Shown piece by piece: positions 34,051 to 47,725 of a stretch of DNA of 64,000 nt. Below the pieces are notes generated by a model. It saw only the letters and a list, made by a program, of their open reading frames with translations, was not told the origin of the DNA and did not search any database. Origin of the DNA: Humulus lupulus (taxonomy: Eukaryota > Streptophyta > Magnoliopsida > Rosales > Cannabaceae); contig NC_084794.1 of assembly GCF_963169125.1 (NCBI RefSeq), forward strand, positions 112,010,358 through 112,074,357, written 5' to 3'. Each line of letters starts with the position of its first letter. Within the stretch, counting starts at the first letter, position 1. The position numbers and the translations under genes were made by a program.

Positions 34051-35314
34051 AAAAAAAATTTAATTAATTCGAACTTTGGATAAATTCTAGAAAATTAATT
34101 GTGGTATTTTTGCAAATGAAATAAATTGTGGTATTTTTACATAAATTCATAGACTTAGTCATATAGTAACATGATTAGACCCATCCAATTATAACATGTC
34201 TGTTTGCATTATATGTGGTATTTTTTGCAATTGGGCTTAGATGCATATGGTAGCCCATACATTTGCTTAATATATGGATTTTTTCAAATAAAATATTCAT
34301 AAAATGATAGGTTTTATTTGTGCCCATTAGAAAATGTAAAGTTTAAATTCCTCTCTTGTAAATGGTTCCACTTGTGAAGGCTCATTTGCTTTACATGAAT
34401 ATAGTGGGCCTAATCAATTAATAACAATTAATAAAACGAAGGTTTAAATTCCTGTCTTTTGGACCTTGTATGGAAGTATGAGGGCCTTAGTAGTGGGAAT
34501 GGCATACTCGACACAACCCTCCTCCATGCAAGCCCAATTGTTAAGGCTCATTTGCCTGGGTTGGACTTAATTGTATAGGCTCATTATATTAGTTATACAT
34601 AAATATTGATCAACAACAAATTAATTCTAAATTAACTGAATTTGTTTCAATGTGACACTTTAGAATTAATAGGAAATTATAGGACTTTGGTTTTAAAAAT
34701 TCTAATCTTACAATTTTTTGGAGAACCATAGTCATTAATTTTCAAAAATTAATAATAAAAATACTATTGTTATAATGAGCTTATTTTAAGAATTATATTC
34801 GATCTTCACTATTGGTTTAATAAGGTCAATAGCTTAATGGTGCCTTGAGACGCTTTGATTCGTCCCCCTGTGGAAGGTGTTCATTAGTTATTTTGACAAG
34901 GTTAAATTTCGAAAGATAAATAATTATAGGTCAAATTCTACTAGACTCACCCCTACAATGACTACTAGGACTAAATCTATTGATTATCGAAACCGTGGGT
35001 CTAGCTCATAAAATAAGAGATTTTGTTTTCTTATTTTGATCGAATAGTAGGTTGTTAATAATGGTGTCCATTATTAAATGAGTTTACAACTCTATTTAAC
35101 TAATGATATTTTTTATTCTCGCCAACTGGGACAACAATATCATAGAATAGTTAAAAACCTAAATAAATAGAGATATGATTATTTTGGTATTTTTTTCCAT
35201 ATCTTACATATTTATGGTATATGTTGTGCTATTTCTTGAAATTAGAATGAATATAAGTTTTATTGAGCAAATGTGATTGATTTCTATTTTATTGATAATA
35301 CGTAGTTTTTAAGT
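34051..35314 (+). other. Copia-C leader (5'-truncated)
   Basis: Collinear with 25725-26975 of copia-B and the reverse complement of 4260-5060. Non-coding and AT-rich. Confidence 0.75.
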
Positions 35315-38300
35315 ATGGTTGTGTCTACTCCCATCCTTTCTCAACTTTCTATGGAGAAACTCACTGGAGAAAACTTCCTTAAGTGGAAGTAGAACATCAA
35401 CATAGTGTTGATTGGTGACAACTCCAAGTTTGTCATGACTGAGACATCCCCAGAACGAGCACTATCTCCGCACGTTCATGATGGCACTATTAATGCTCGG
35501 ATGGCACCGTCTTAACATGTTCGTGATCATCTGATCAAAATGACAAACTACTTTTCAGGAAGCTGAACTGCATGGAGCAATAATAGATGAGGAAACTCAA
35601 GTTGGCTTAATCCTCAACAGTCTCTCTCCAGATTTCCTACCGTTCACCACTAACTATGTGTTGAATAAACTCAACTATGGTCTGACGCAGCTCATGAATG
35701 AGCTTCATAATTTTGAGTCTATCATGGGTGGACAAAGTAAGTTAGGAGAAAAGAAGACAACTACTATTGCTGCTATTGATCCAGCTAAGGCTGAAGCTAA
35801 CCAAGCTTCGTCTTCGAAAGTTGGAAACAAGCGGAAAGATGGACAAAACAACAACCCTAAGCCTTCAAAGGCTGCAAAGGCGAGTGCACAACCAAGTGCA
35901 CATACGCCTAAGAGGAAAAACAAGAAAGGTAATGGTAAGTGTTTTCACTGCAAAGAGAAAGAGTATTGGAAACAAGATTACCCCAAGTTTCTAGCAGCGA
36001 AAATCAAAGGTAATGATTATAGTTCATTGATCTTAGAAACATGTGGTATAGAGAATGATAAATCCTTTTGGATTATTGATTCTGGATCTACTAACCATGT
36101 TTGTAACTCTTTATAACATCTTGAATTGTAGGAGGAAGTGGATGGAGGCGACTTAAAGCTTGGAGTTAGGAATGGAGCATTCGTTACGTCCAAGCTAGAG
36201 GAAGAGCTCGCCTAAAGTTCGGAAATAAATACTTAATTTTGAAAGATGTATTTTTTATTCTGGATTTTAGTATAAATTTAATTTCAGTTTCCATGTTGCA
36301 ATTAGAATAATTTGTTATGACTTTCACAAGTTCAAATATATCTATTTCTTTCAATGGATCATAATTGTGTATTGTATGTTTGGAAAACGAGCTTTATATT
36401 CTGCAACCTAATGAACCCCTCACTCTTAACAATGATTTATTCAAAGTAGCTAAACCAAGGACCAATAAATGTCAAAAGACCGATAACGATAACATGACGT
36501 ATTTATGACATTTGAGACTAGGTCACATTGGCTATGATAGAATTCAAAGACTTACAAAGGATGGGCCTTTGAGGGAACTCACCTTAGGTGAATTACTTGT
36601 CTGTTAATCTTGTCTAGAAGGCAAACTAACCAAGCGTTCATTCTCTGCAAAGGGTGATAGGGCCAAGGGACCACTTAGACTTGTTCATTTTGATGTTTGT
36701 GGACCTTTGAATGTACAAACCAGGGGTGGTTTTGAGTATTTCGTCACTTTCATTGATGATTACTCTAGATACTCATGTATTTATCTAATGCATAGGAAAT
36801 CAGAAACATTTTAAAAGTTTCAGGAATTCCTAGCAATGACTCAGAACCAATTAGGTAAAACATTAAAGATCTTGTGATCTGATAGGGGTGGAGAATATTT
36901 GGATATGCAGTTCCAAGATCATATAACTGAACTTGGGATTTTATCACAACTTACTGTCCCGGGCACTCCGCAACAAAATGATGTAGCAAAACGCCGGAAC
37001 AGAACTTTATTGGAAATGGTTAGATGCATGCTTAGTTACTCAACTCTACCAACTTCATTCTGGGGACATGCAATTGAAATCGCGGACGACATTCTCAATG
37101 TCATGTCATCCAAATCAATCCCCAAAATACCTTTAGAACGCTGGAATGGTCGTGAACCTAGTTTCCACCATTATAGAATCTAGGGGTGTCCCACCCACGT
37201 CCTGAGGAAAAAGGAAGGAAAGCTGGAATCGTGAATTGAAGTTTGCATGTTTGTTGGCTATCCTAAAGGTACCCGGGGTGGACTTTTCTATAGTCATTCA
37301 GAAAAGAAAGTGTTTACTTCTACGAATGCTACTTTTTTTGAAAAAAGACTATGTCCGAAACTTCAAACCGCATGGCAAAGTAGTTTTAGAGGAGATGGTT
37401 GAAGAATTGACTCCAACCAATGTTCCATCGTCACCAATGCGAGTTGATGATGAATTTTCCACTCTTCATGTACAGTTGATGCAAGTCGATTTAAATGAAG
37501 AAAACACCACTTTTCTTGAGCAAACAGTCACAGAGCCTCATCGTAGTGGGAGGGTATCTAGGAACCTAGTTCGCTATGGTTTGAATGGTGAAACCAATAT
37601 GGTAGTTGGCGACACTAGTGACGATGATATGTTGTCTTTAAAACAGGCAATGACTAGCCCTGAAAAGGAATTGCTCAAAGCCATGAAATAGGAAATGGAG
37701 TCCATGTACTCAAATTCTATCTGGGATCTTGTGGAAGCGCCTAGTGACCTTAGGTCCATTGGGTGCAAGTGGATCTACAAAAAGAAACGAGGTGTTGATG
37801 GAAATATCAAAACTTATAAAGCTTTATTAGTGGCAAAGGGTTATACCCAAAGAGAAGGCGTGAACTATGAGGAAACTTTTAGTTTGGTAGCCATGCTCAA
37901 GTCCATTCGCATCCTCCTATCCATAGCAGCTGCTCTCGACTATGAGATATGGAAAATGGACGTCAAGACATCTTTTCTTAGCAGGAATCTTGACGAAGTC
38001 ATTTATATTGATCAGCCATAAGGATTTAAAGTAGCTGGACAATAAGGAAAATTTTGCAAGTTGAATAGGTTCATTTATTGACTTAAGCAAGCTTCTCGTT
38101 CCTAGAATCTTAGGTTTGATGAAATAATCAAAACATATGGCTTTGAAAAAAATATTGATGAGCCTTGTGTTTACCAACTGAAGACAAATCAAATAGTGGT
38201 ATTCCTGGTTCTTTATGTAGATGATATCTTACTCATTGGAAACAATGTTAAAAAATTATAAGATGTGAAGAATTGGCTAAACACTCAATTCCAAATGAAG

Positions 38301-39194
38301 CATTTGGGTGAAGCAAGTTATGTTCTAGGTATCTAGATCATTAGGGATAGAAAGAGCAAGCTCTTAGCTTTATCTCAAGCAACTTACATCGATAAAGTGA
38401 TTGAACATTTCTCAATGAAAAATTCCAAGAAAGGACGTCTACCGTCTATCCATGGAATTCATCTTTCAAAGAAGCAATCTCCCCAGACTCTTGACAAGGA
38501 AGATGCAATGAGAAAAGTTCCTTACGCATCTGTAGTTGGAAGTCTGATGTATGCTATGTTGTGTACTAGACCAAATATCTTCTATGCAGTGGAAGTAGTG
38601 AGCAGGTATCAGTCAAACCTAGGACAAGAACATTGGATAGTAGTTAAGCATATTTTGAAGTATTTAAGGCGGAGTAGGGATTATATGTTAGTCTACAAGG
38701 GTGGTGTTCTGAGCCCTATAGGCTACACCGATTCAGATTTTCAGACTGATGTCGATGACAAGAAGTCTACTTCTAGAATGGTGTTTACTCTTGGGGTTGG
38801 AGCTGTGATATGGAGAAGCGTAAAGCAGTCTGCGATCTCAGATTCCACCATGGAGGCTGAATACATAGCTACGTCAAAAGCAGCTAAGGAAATAGTCTGG
38901 CTAAAGAAGTTCTATTCTGATCTTTGTGTTATTCTAGAAATGGATAAACCGCTTGTGTTGTTTTGTGACAACTCAGGAGCGATAGCCAACTCAAAAGAAC
39001 CTCGAATTCACAAGAGGAGTAAGCATATAGAAAGAAAGTATCACATAATTCGAGAATATGTGGCCAAGGGAGATGTGAAGGTTATGAAAATTGCATCTGA
39101 AGACAATCTTGCGGATCCATTTACAAAGACACTAGCAGAAGCTACATTTGATAAGCATATCAAGGAAATGGGCTTAGTAGAATTAAGGCATTAG
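35315..39194 (+). pseudogene. Copia-C gag-pol polyprotein, degenerate
   Basis: Gag starts MVVSTPILSQLSMEKLTGEN. The zinc knuckle is decayed: CFHCKEKEYWKQDY has Tyr at the expected His and last Cys. Protease: IIDSGSTNHVC. GAG-pre-integrase: LRLGHIGYDRIQRL. Integrase: HFDVCGPL and SDRGGEYL, but the usual catalytic Glu (VAERRNR in relatives) is Lys here (VAKRRNR near 36990). RT: KMDVKTSFLS and the YVDDILLIG box near 38212. RNase H: GYTDSDFQTDVDDKKSTS, STMEAEY, LFCDNSGAIA. More than ten stops or frameshifts are spread along the ORF, many compatible with C-to-T decay. The last 265 codons (38397-39194) are open. Confidence 0.9.
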
Positions 39195-39205
39195 TATCAA
39201 TTAGT

Positions 39206-39218
39206 GCAAGTGGGAGTT
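39206..39218 (+). promoter_or_regulatory. Polypurine tract of copia-C
   Basis: GCAAGTGGGAGTT directly before the 3' LTR TGTTGGGG. It is the usual plus-strand primer of this type of copia element. Confidence 0.75.
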
Positions 39219-41112
39219 TGTTGGGGTTTTATGCCCTAACTAAAACTCAATTTCTTTGTAATCTCATTTTATTATCAATAAAAGAATATAAATCATTTTT
39301 GACTTGGTCAATCACTTTGCTCACATGTTTTATTTTCATGATTATTTGTTTAATATAAACTTATATTAAATCCCGAGCATATAGCTAATCGTATTTATAG
39401 TGACGTAATCACAGTGGAATATAAATATGATTATATGTTCAAATATATGTTAGTCCTAAGATTAGTCAGTGCACATGATTTACATTGACTTGTCAATCTA
39501 CAATATGATTTACTTACACATTGTAGTGTTATGTTCTTTCAAGAACATTAGCAAAGTAGATAAGATTGGATGTATTTGTTACATCGGACTGGACTGATAT
39601 TGAAAGTAGATAGGATAAGTAAACATACCGTTATTATCTATTCTAGTCATATCATATAGTTGACCATAGGTCAATTCAATCTAAATTCTAAGTGGTTAAT
39701 ATTCTAATTGATTGTATTATTTGAGTTTTTTGACTTGTTCGTTACCAGCTTCCCCTACGGACAAGCTCATACTTACATCTTGGGAACTCGGTAGTATAAA
39801 TGAGTGGGAGTGTTAATCATAGATATGAACATCTATATCTTCTGATGAAGAAGTAAAACAATGGTTTCTTTTTAGTTTGGTTCGAGGTGCTAAATGATAA
39901 AGACCTCATTTCACTAATTAATATTAGTTTACTGAAATGTCATTTACAAGGAACTAAGTGTTTTAAGGATAAAATACAATGGAGGGTATAATGGTATTTT
40001 AGTCCCATCTCATTGTAGACTGTCTATAGATGATTAAGTGACAATTATGGTTGTAACAATGGATAATTAATAACGTATCTATATTTTTCTATAGAGTGTT
40101 CTATGAATTCAAGAGTGCAATTCCGAGTCTTTAGTGGAGTCACGAAGAATTAATAAGTTAGTAAATTTATTTGTTAAATTTATGATAACTTATTGGAGCT
40201 TGATTTCATAGGCCCATGGTCCCCACTGTACCTTGGATAAAATCATCTAGATAATCTCAATTAATTGATTTAATTATCAATGAGAATTATCAAAGTTGAC
40301 CATGTCAATTTTGGATAGTTTCACAGAGTTATGTAATTTAGAGAAGAAAAAAGAAATTATGGTAGATTTATTAATTAAGATAAATTGGTATCTAAATTAA
40401 TAAATAAGTTTAAACCAAGATTAAAATTATAAATAATTAATTTGATAAAGGATTTAAATAGTTATTTAATTAATTAAATAAATAGAAAATAATACATGCA
40501 TTAATTTTAAATCCAATTGGCTTATAATTATTAAATGGGAAATTTCATGGGCTTAAAGCCCATGATAATTTCGACCATTAGGCTGATATTATCTATTATT
40601 TTATTGATTTTTTTAATTAAAATAAATGACCTAATTGAGCCTATAAAATGAATGCTAAGTGAGAGTTGAAAATATATGTTTTGAGATGACAGAAAGATTA
40701 TCTGACAGAAAATCAGAAGATCTATTCTTGATGCTCTAGGTTTTAGATTCTCTCTACAACATAAGTCTTTTTCTAAGCATTAATATTCTATTCTCTTCTT
40801 CTTATTGTATCTATCTCTTGGGTTGAGAATTGCCCACTCTAGTCTAGGTGATTCTAAGGATACTTTGGAAGGTTGTGAAGAAAATTGAAGAACGGTTCGA
40901 TTTCTTGGTGATACCCTGCGACAGAAAGGATACAAGGGTTAGAGAAATTGAAGGAATAAACCATTCATTCCGCTGCGTATATTGTAAGTGTTATTAACAT
41001 TATTTTTGTATGAATTCAATTTTAGAAACATGTTCTAGGTTATCTTATATTAATATGTTTAATATATGATTTACATGAAAATAAAAATGATCCTGTATAA
41101 TTTTTCCCAACA
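39219..41112 (+). repeat. Copia-C 3' LTR, intact, 1894 bp
   Basis: It begins TGTTGGGGTTTTATG and ends TTTTTCCCAACA, giving a 7-bp terminal inverted repeat TGTTGGG/CCCAACA. A TATA box lies at 40643-40649. This copy is the reference by which the LTR parts of copia-A and copia-B were recognised. Confidence 0.93.
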
Positions 41113-41745
41113 CTCTGTGCCTGGGCTTATGATCATGGTACAAGTGGAATTGCTGGGGCGTTTTGTCTCTGCGAAATTATCTCAGCTCGCTCTGGTGGGT
41201 TGTTGTGGGCATTCCTGGGAATTTTTGTAGAAGGCACGAAGCTGGGGGTCGCAGTTCTGACCGACCGACTAACATGCGTATGATGGTTCCTATGATGACT
41301 AGTGGGCTGAGCACTTCGGTGATTTCACTTTGAAGGTATAGAGCTTGGAGTGGCAATCCTGACAAAACGACTGGGTTTGGAGCGGTTATTCCTGTGGGAC
41401 TTATGAGACCCACTTTGCCTCTTTCTGACATTAGCGTCGGTTGCAAGAGGGGGTAACTGAGCCAGGACCTTCTCGATCTGTCTGTTTTCCCTAGCGAGAT
41501 AGCTCATTAATTGGGCATTCTCCATCTCAATGGCTGTTAAGTATCCTGGATTAGGATTTGGTGGGAGTGACGCTGAACTCCCAGCTTTGTCTTGGCCCAC
41601 CGATTGCTTCCAAGGATGTTGCTGAACATCTGGGCCCCTTTCAGTGGGAACAGTTGTATGATGGGCCTCTTGCCCACCAGGCTATTCCATTTCATTGTCA
41701 TACATCAATCGAGTAACCACCATGATGAACATCGAATGAAAGACA
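41113..41745 (-). pseudogene. Tat-type gypsy gag N-terminal fragment
   Basis: On minus, the frame 41325-41600 (QLMSYLARENRQIEKVLAQL, then KRQSGSHKSHRN) and its neighbours look like the start of gag of Tat-lineage gypsy elements, which have an N-terminal coiled coil and a basic tract. It is truncated on the left by the copia-C LTR. The other overlapping frame is a shadow. Confidence 0.5.
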
Positions 41746-41749
41746 TGGT

Positions 41750-42482
41750 TTTTTTTGCCAATAGTAGATTTAGAAATACAATAAGGATATTAGTGCTTAT
41801 TTGTAAACCATAATGAAATTATAAGAACTCTTTCATACACACACAACTTTTACGTGGTTCAGTAGTTAAAATTCACCTAGTCCATGAGACAATATTATTG
41901 TTTTTCTCTCACAATTTTAGCAGAGTTTCAGTAATACAAAAAGGTTGTCCCATTCCCTGTCCATTATCCCTGATATTTATAGTGGAATTTCCTGGATAGG
42001 TTTGGGAAACTGTGTGCATAAATATGGTATTTATTTATTATAGATTATTCCCATTTACATTGGGATATGATTTGATAACAAAATATATTCTTACTATCTC
42101 GGATAATAAATGATAAATGTGCAATACAACCTGGGCATTAATGAGCGTATAAAGAGCCTTCGAGTCTCTTGGGATCCTTCAGTATGCGTTCTGACCAGAC
42201 TTCCACGAGCTGAATATCTTCAACGAGCTGGTGACCAAAGATTATTCGAACCTTAGTTCGGATTAACTTCAGAGCGCTCAAAGGAGGATCTGGCCACTAT
42301 AGGTCTTGAACTGGATCGTTATCCTAAGAGGCAGCCTGATGATCACCTGAATGTCGTATTTCCAAGTCCCAACTCAAGCTGCTCACATCATTATTAACCA
42401 AATGTTCTACTTGGCTGCTTTTCCACATATCCGTCTGCCAGATGTACACCATTAAACTCGTGCTAACTTTTAGGGTACAACA
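41750..42482 (-). repeat. Tat-type gypsy 5' LTR
   Basis: On minus it starts TGTTGTACCCTAAAAG at 42482. It matches the LTR that begins at 63478, including TATAGTGG/ATAAATACTGG-type promoter sequence near 41975 and the ACGTGGTTCAG block near 41855. The left end is approximate; no clear primer-binding site is visible. Confidence 0.65.
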
Positions 42483-42584
42483 AAAATCTCAACTGATATC
42501 TGTCTAGCTGATATGCTCACTAAAGTGATTCCTGTAAGAAAATTCAAGAGTGTTTTGAATTTGTTGAATCTTGGTATTGCTTAA
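42483..42584 (+). pseudogene. Copia RNase H C-terminal fragment
   Basis: The frame ISTDICLADMLTKVIPVRKF...LNLLNLG ends at TAA 42582-42584. It is the conserved C-terminus of copia pol (ADMLTK motif), cut off on the left by the Tat LTR. Confidence 0.8.
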
Positions 42585-42652
42585 ATGTTATTACCCCACA
42601 GGGTTTAGTCAAGTAGAAATTCATTGCAGGAGTTTAAGCCAGGGTGGAGAAT

Positions 42653-43143
42653 TGTTATTTTATTATGGCTCAAACTCTTTCCTTCTAATCTTGCCACATT
42701 AGCCTATAGTCACTGCTACTTGTAACTATGTTACTCTCTTAGCTCACGTGGCTTTCCTCATCTGTATTACAATAGTGAGGCTACCTTTATATATAGGGTG
42801 AGGCATCTCTCTTTGATGAATCCTTTTTATGAGAATTTTTCCTTGGGTTTTGTATTTCTTTGTACTCAGAGTGAGAGAGCTAAGAGTGTTTGATTTTGGA
42901 GTTGTAATACTTAAAGGAGAGTGAGCTTGTACTGTTCTTGATTCAGTAGTGGATTTTGACTAGGTATCAACTCCCTGCCTTGGATGTACAGTTGCTTTGT
43001 GCGATTTGAACCAAGTAATTTTAGTTGTGTTTCTTCACGTTATTTCTCTGTTACATTGTATTTTTATTTCTTCTTTCATGTTAAATCGAAGTGTTTTAAA
43101 TCTTAGATTTGGAGGAGTTAATCCTCACATAGTTCTTATAACA
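42653..43143 (+). repeat. Copia 3' LTR, 491 bp
   Basis: It follows the polypurine-like AAGCCAGGGTGGAGAAT. It starts TGTTATTTT and ends TTATAACA, with a 6-bp terminal inverted repeat. A TATATATAGGG promoter box lies near 42788. It belongs with the RNase H fragment to its left. Confidence 0.75.
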
Positions 43144-44215
43144 ATACTGCTCACAAACTACGGAAGAAGGCACTTACAACTTATAATGAGTTTGCTTGGT
43201 GTTTTCCTTTGTATTCTGAAAACTGTATTTAACTATTTTTATGAATGAGCATTGATCTTTTGTTAATAATAATGCATACTTTTTCTTCGTTATGGTTGTA
43301 ATACGATAGACTAGGTAGAAGCAACATACTATGCACGTTTGTTTAGTTTTGTAAACATTATCTATAATTTTAATAAAAGCTAGTTTCCTGTTTTTAAAAA
43401 TATGTATATATATAATAGAATAAATTATAATTCTATAGTATATATAAATATTTATATCAATAATCTCTACATATATGACATCTAAATACAACATTGACAT
43501 AGATATATATATATATTTACATGACTATAACATATATATATATAAATTATAATAATATTTAAAAAGAAATTAATAATAGAAATTAAATAAGAATAGAAAA
43601 AGTCACAGTATAGACAGTAATATACCTGCATCAACTATTTTAGTTTATAATGTATTTCGCAATGTTTTTGATGAATTCGATGAAGAAAAATACCTCCAAT
43701 CACATGATAAAAAATAAACTATCACACAAATTTATAAAATAAAAAAAAATGATATGTATGCATTTATTATTTTTAAATAAATATTATTTAATCATTTAAA
43801 TTATCATAAAATATCTTTAAAATATCTTATTTTAATTAATTAGTTAATTAATTTTTTGTTTAAGTTTATATTTGTTCTAGTTTTTATTTTGGCAGTGACA
43901 ATAAGAAATTATATTATATATGTTTAATATAATATTATATTATACGTAGATTTTAAATTTAAGTTTTTCCCTAGTTGATAGTAGATTATATTATATTATA
44001 TATTTAATATGATATTATACTAATACGTAAAATTTAAATTTAATTAAATTTTATTCAAGTTATAAAATGTATGATTTTATTTTTTTTAAATAATTATCAT
44101 TTTAAAATATCTAAAATATATCTTATTTTAATTATTTATTTATTTAATTTTATCTAAATTTATGCGATTTTACACAGTACAATCAAACATAAAAATATTC
44201 GGTTAAATATTCAAT
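43144..44215. other. AT-rich intergenic sequence
   Basis: No ORF with coding character and no element ends found. (TA)n repeats lie at about 43500-43545. Confidence 0.6.
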
Positions 44216-45000
44216 TAAAATTAGGGTGATTCTTTAGTCCCTAAGTTGGTTTTGTTGGACTAAGTCATTCATATATTTTCAGCCTTTGGATTCATACTAG
44301 ACGGTGAGATTGAACTGTTTGGTTGAGAATGTGTTAAAATACACATATACCCATTTATATCATTTAGCAACTGGCTACCGTTTTCCTGATAAATTTTTTT
44401 ATTTGAAATTATTAATTAAAAGGACCCAAAAATCATGTGTTCCCTTTGATGGGTGAAATTGATGTTATTGGAAGAACGAAGAAGTGGAAATTCTTCTTGT
44501 AAAATCAGAGGATTGGGTGCAAAGGATTGTGGTAGAGCTTGCGTACACATAGGTTGAATGTCCCTCCCTCCCCTCGTGGTTTTCTGCCGTCGACGTGGTT
44601 CGTCAGTTTGGGTGCGAGGTGAGAGTGTGTGATGGTTTGTGTTAAATTTCTTCAATAGTAGGTCGAGTGGTGTGGTTGACTAGTGGTGGAGTCCTTCCTT
44701 ATATTTTTTTCAATACTTTTGGGATGGGGCACAAGAAGAAATAGTTCCATGGATCATTGGTTTGGTACTAATATTTTCATTTTTCGAATGTCGTGGGTTT
44801 CATTGGAGAGTTTTGCTTGCGGGTTCAGGGTAGTTGTTTCGTTAGCTATTGTGTTTGGTCAATGCATGTTCGAGGGTGGTTGTTCCTTCGTGTCGCCGAG
44901 TGGTCGAGGTATCCCTTTTGTTCGACGCTGTGATCTCAATGTAGCACTATCAATCGTCGGCAATTGTTCGAGGTAGAAATTTTACATTGATCGATTATAT
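44216..45000. other. Unassigned, GC-richer island
   Basis: Between about 44440 and 44980 the sequence is clearly less AT-rich than its surroundings, with scattered CpG (for example CTGCCGTCGACGTGG). Two overlapping-strand ORFs (44416-44655 minus, 44683-44976 plus) show no domain that I recognise. It could be a gene relic, the end of a DNA transposon or a non-coding first exon. No function is proposed. Confidence 0.3.
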
Positions 45001-46859
45001 TTTTAATTTCGTGATATTGAGATGTTTGCTTTATTATTATTATTTGGGGTGTATCACCATCATCAACAATTAGTGTTATCTCTTTTTGGGTTTCTTAAAT
45101 TTTTTATTGAAATTTCTATATTTTCTACAACTTTTAAGAAATTTTCATGGTGGAAAATATAAATAGCTTAGGATTGTTTAAACAGTATTTTCTAGGACCC
45201 ATTTCGTTTCTGAAAATTGTTGAAACCTCATAATATAGAAAACTTTAGTTATGCAAAATAGGGGAATCTCATTTTGTTTTGAGTGAGGTATACATATGCT
45301 TGGGTGATAAATTGAAATGATTGAGAAAAGCCTTAACATTTAAACTTAGGTTGGGAAACATACAGAAAGAAACAGAGGAGTTGATGAAGAAAATGAATGC
45401 TTAAAAATGTTAAGATTGGGATTCAATAAATAAAATAAATGGCTAATGATGTTCTTATCGATTCATCAGATTAGAGAACCATGCCAAATTACTCATTATG
45501 TAGTACAATTTCTTGACTGGAAGAAAACAAATTCACACTATATGCACAAATAATGTGTTTCCTAAGAGAATTGTTTGGTATCTTTGAATTTTTTTAAGTC
45601 AAATCATGAATCATGAGAGAAGCTTTTGCAAGTAGTTGTTATGAAAATAATCATGCCAATGGTTGGAAAAATGAAGTAATGAACCAAATACACCTTTTTC
45701 GCACTCTCACACTCTCTAATTGAATATATCTCTCCCTCTCTATCTCCCTATATATGCATTCACGTACATACATATTTATATATATATATATACATACGTA
45801 TATGCAAAAGTTCATTAAACTATATGTACAAACAATCTGTCTTTTTCTTATTAGAATTGTTTGGTACCTTAGAATTTTTATTTCCCTCATCAATCATGAA
45901 GGTCAGGGTAATTGATAGTCTAAATTGTATTGGTGTAGTGATAGGGTTGTTGCCTATATAAGGTGGGACTGACATATAATAATTTTTGGCAGGGAATAAA
46001 AGTAGTATTCATTGTTGAATTTTATTTATCAGTCTCTTGGTTTTTGTTTTTGGTATTTTTGAGTGAGATTTTGAAGACTGTTTATTTTGGTAATAGGAAT
46101 GAAATATTGTTGTTATTGTGTTATAGTCTTTATATTGGACTCTAATAACTATTTCTGAGTATTTTCATGAGCTTATGTATTTATAATAACTAATCTAATT
46201 TTATTTTCCTTTACAACAACAATATTAAATTGTTTGGTAATTTCTATAATTTATTTTTGACTAGTTTTTTAGAGCCAGTGTGGTTGAGATATTGATATTA
46301 TTACTTTATTCATGCATCAGTGTGTCTTACAGAACATGTCATTTATGTCCAAATAAGTGGAAGGTGAGTTATACAAGTTGTGGGATTACTTGAAATGAAG
46401 CATTGGTATGGTTCAAGGACTGTATTTGTATGTATGTATCTATTTCTTTTAGATTGAATTTTATCATGTAGCCAAGTACATTGGTTACTTGTATATTCCA
46501 AAGTGTTACTCGAGATGGAAATTAAATGAGTGTTTCGCTTGTTTTTATTAATGTTTAGTATTATTTGATTGCGATAGTTGTCAAAGTTTTTATGTTATGG
46601 ACACATATTTATCACTAGAAATGGTTCAAGAGTAATAGTGTAGAAGAATATAACTCTTTAGTTTGTGCGATTATATATATATTTGAATGATTCAAAGATG
46701 TAGATACCAAATAATGATAAACAATTGTAATATTGGAGTTTTAATTTGTTTTCTTAAATAGATCATTGTTACTTGGTGTATTGATTTTTTTCCCTGTAAA
46801 TTGAAATGAATTTTGTTGACATATATCATTGTGTTTTCCTTTATTGTGTTTGATGGCAA
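45001..46859. other. Intergenic sequence with microsatellites
   Basis: A CT-rich then TA-rich tract lies at 45695-45800. The short ORFs here are low-complexity shadows. Nothing else is identified. Confidence 0.55.
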
Positions 46860-47725
46860 GTGAACAATCGCACTAATAAAGATAGTTCATATTGACTTAA
46901 GTGGTTGCAAAGCTCCAATCAGTGTCGATAGCCCCTAATCTTACTCAATGAAGTAGTTTGTGACAACCTTGGATAACTATAAGAAATTTTAGATCTAATC
47001 AATGATCTAATTACTACACTTAATGCTCCAAGATCCATAATCGCACTTATAAAGAGTGTTCCTGTTGAAGTCAGTGGCCAAAAGTCTCATGATAAATGCT
47101 CAAAAACACATATTTATTTTACTAAAATTTGAAATTCAATTAAATTTTAATTAATATTTTTATGAATTTAATGACATATATATATTTTAAAATATTTAGT
47201 TGATATATTTTTAAAAGAATATAGAGCATTGTGGCAGATCTAAAAATAAATTTAAAAGGAGCAAAAATATAATCCATAACCAAGAAAGTAGCATTTTTGC
47301 AAATAAAATAATAACTCAAAGTGCATCAGGCCCACATGGCCCAAGGAGCAAACGACCCAAGTTCACATTTTTACTATTTTTTAATTGCAAAATTACTATA
47401 TGTTATTTATAATAAGTTTTATTTCACTTCAATCATTTTATCTTATTATAAATAGGTGTTTAGGTCATTAAAAGAATATATAGTTTTAGATAAAGAAATC
47501 TAGAGAAAATGTTGCACGCGCTCAAAGATAATTTTATTTACTTATTTTGTTATGAGTTTCTAAGTTTTCTTATTATTAGAATGGACGATGAAACCTAGTG
47601 TACTTACTTAATTATTTATTTTTGTATTGATTCTCAACAATTCAATATAATGTTAATGTGTTTCGCTACAATCAATAATTTTTTTCATCTTTAATATCAT
47701 GTATTTTTTGTAGTTAGAAATTATT
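46860..47725 (+). repeat. Possible LTR or retrotransposon remnant
   Basis: It has a TATA box (TATAAATAGG, 47447-47456), then TTATGAGTTTCTAAG and GAATGGACGATGAAACC, words that resemble the R/U5 part of plant gypsy LTRs. A diverged repeat pair starting AATCGCAC is at 46867 and 47038. Ends are not defined. Confidence 0.35.

Larger units (their letters stand above)
34051..41112 (+). mobile_element. Copia-C: Ty1/copia element with intact 3' LTR
   Basis: The best copy of the family: leader (34051-35314, 5' part missing), gag-pol (35315-39194, degenerate), polypurine tract and an intact 1894-bp 3' LTR (39219-41112). The 5' LTR and start of the leader are absent, replaced by the TIR element. On the right it abuts a Tat-type gypsy gag on minus. 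Confidence 0.88.

Noticed and set aside
41177..41446. 89-codon minus ORF overlapping the Tat gag fragment
   Set aside because: It is in another frame from the gag-like frame 41325-41600 and has no recognisable features.
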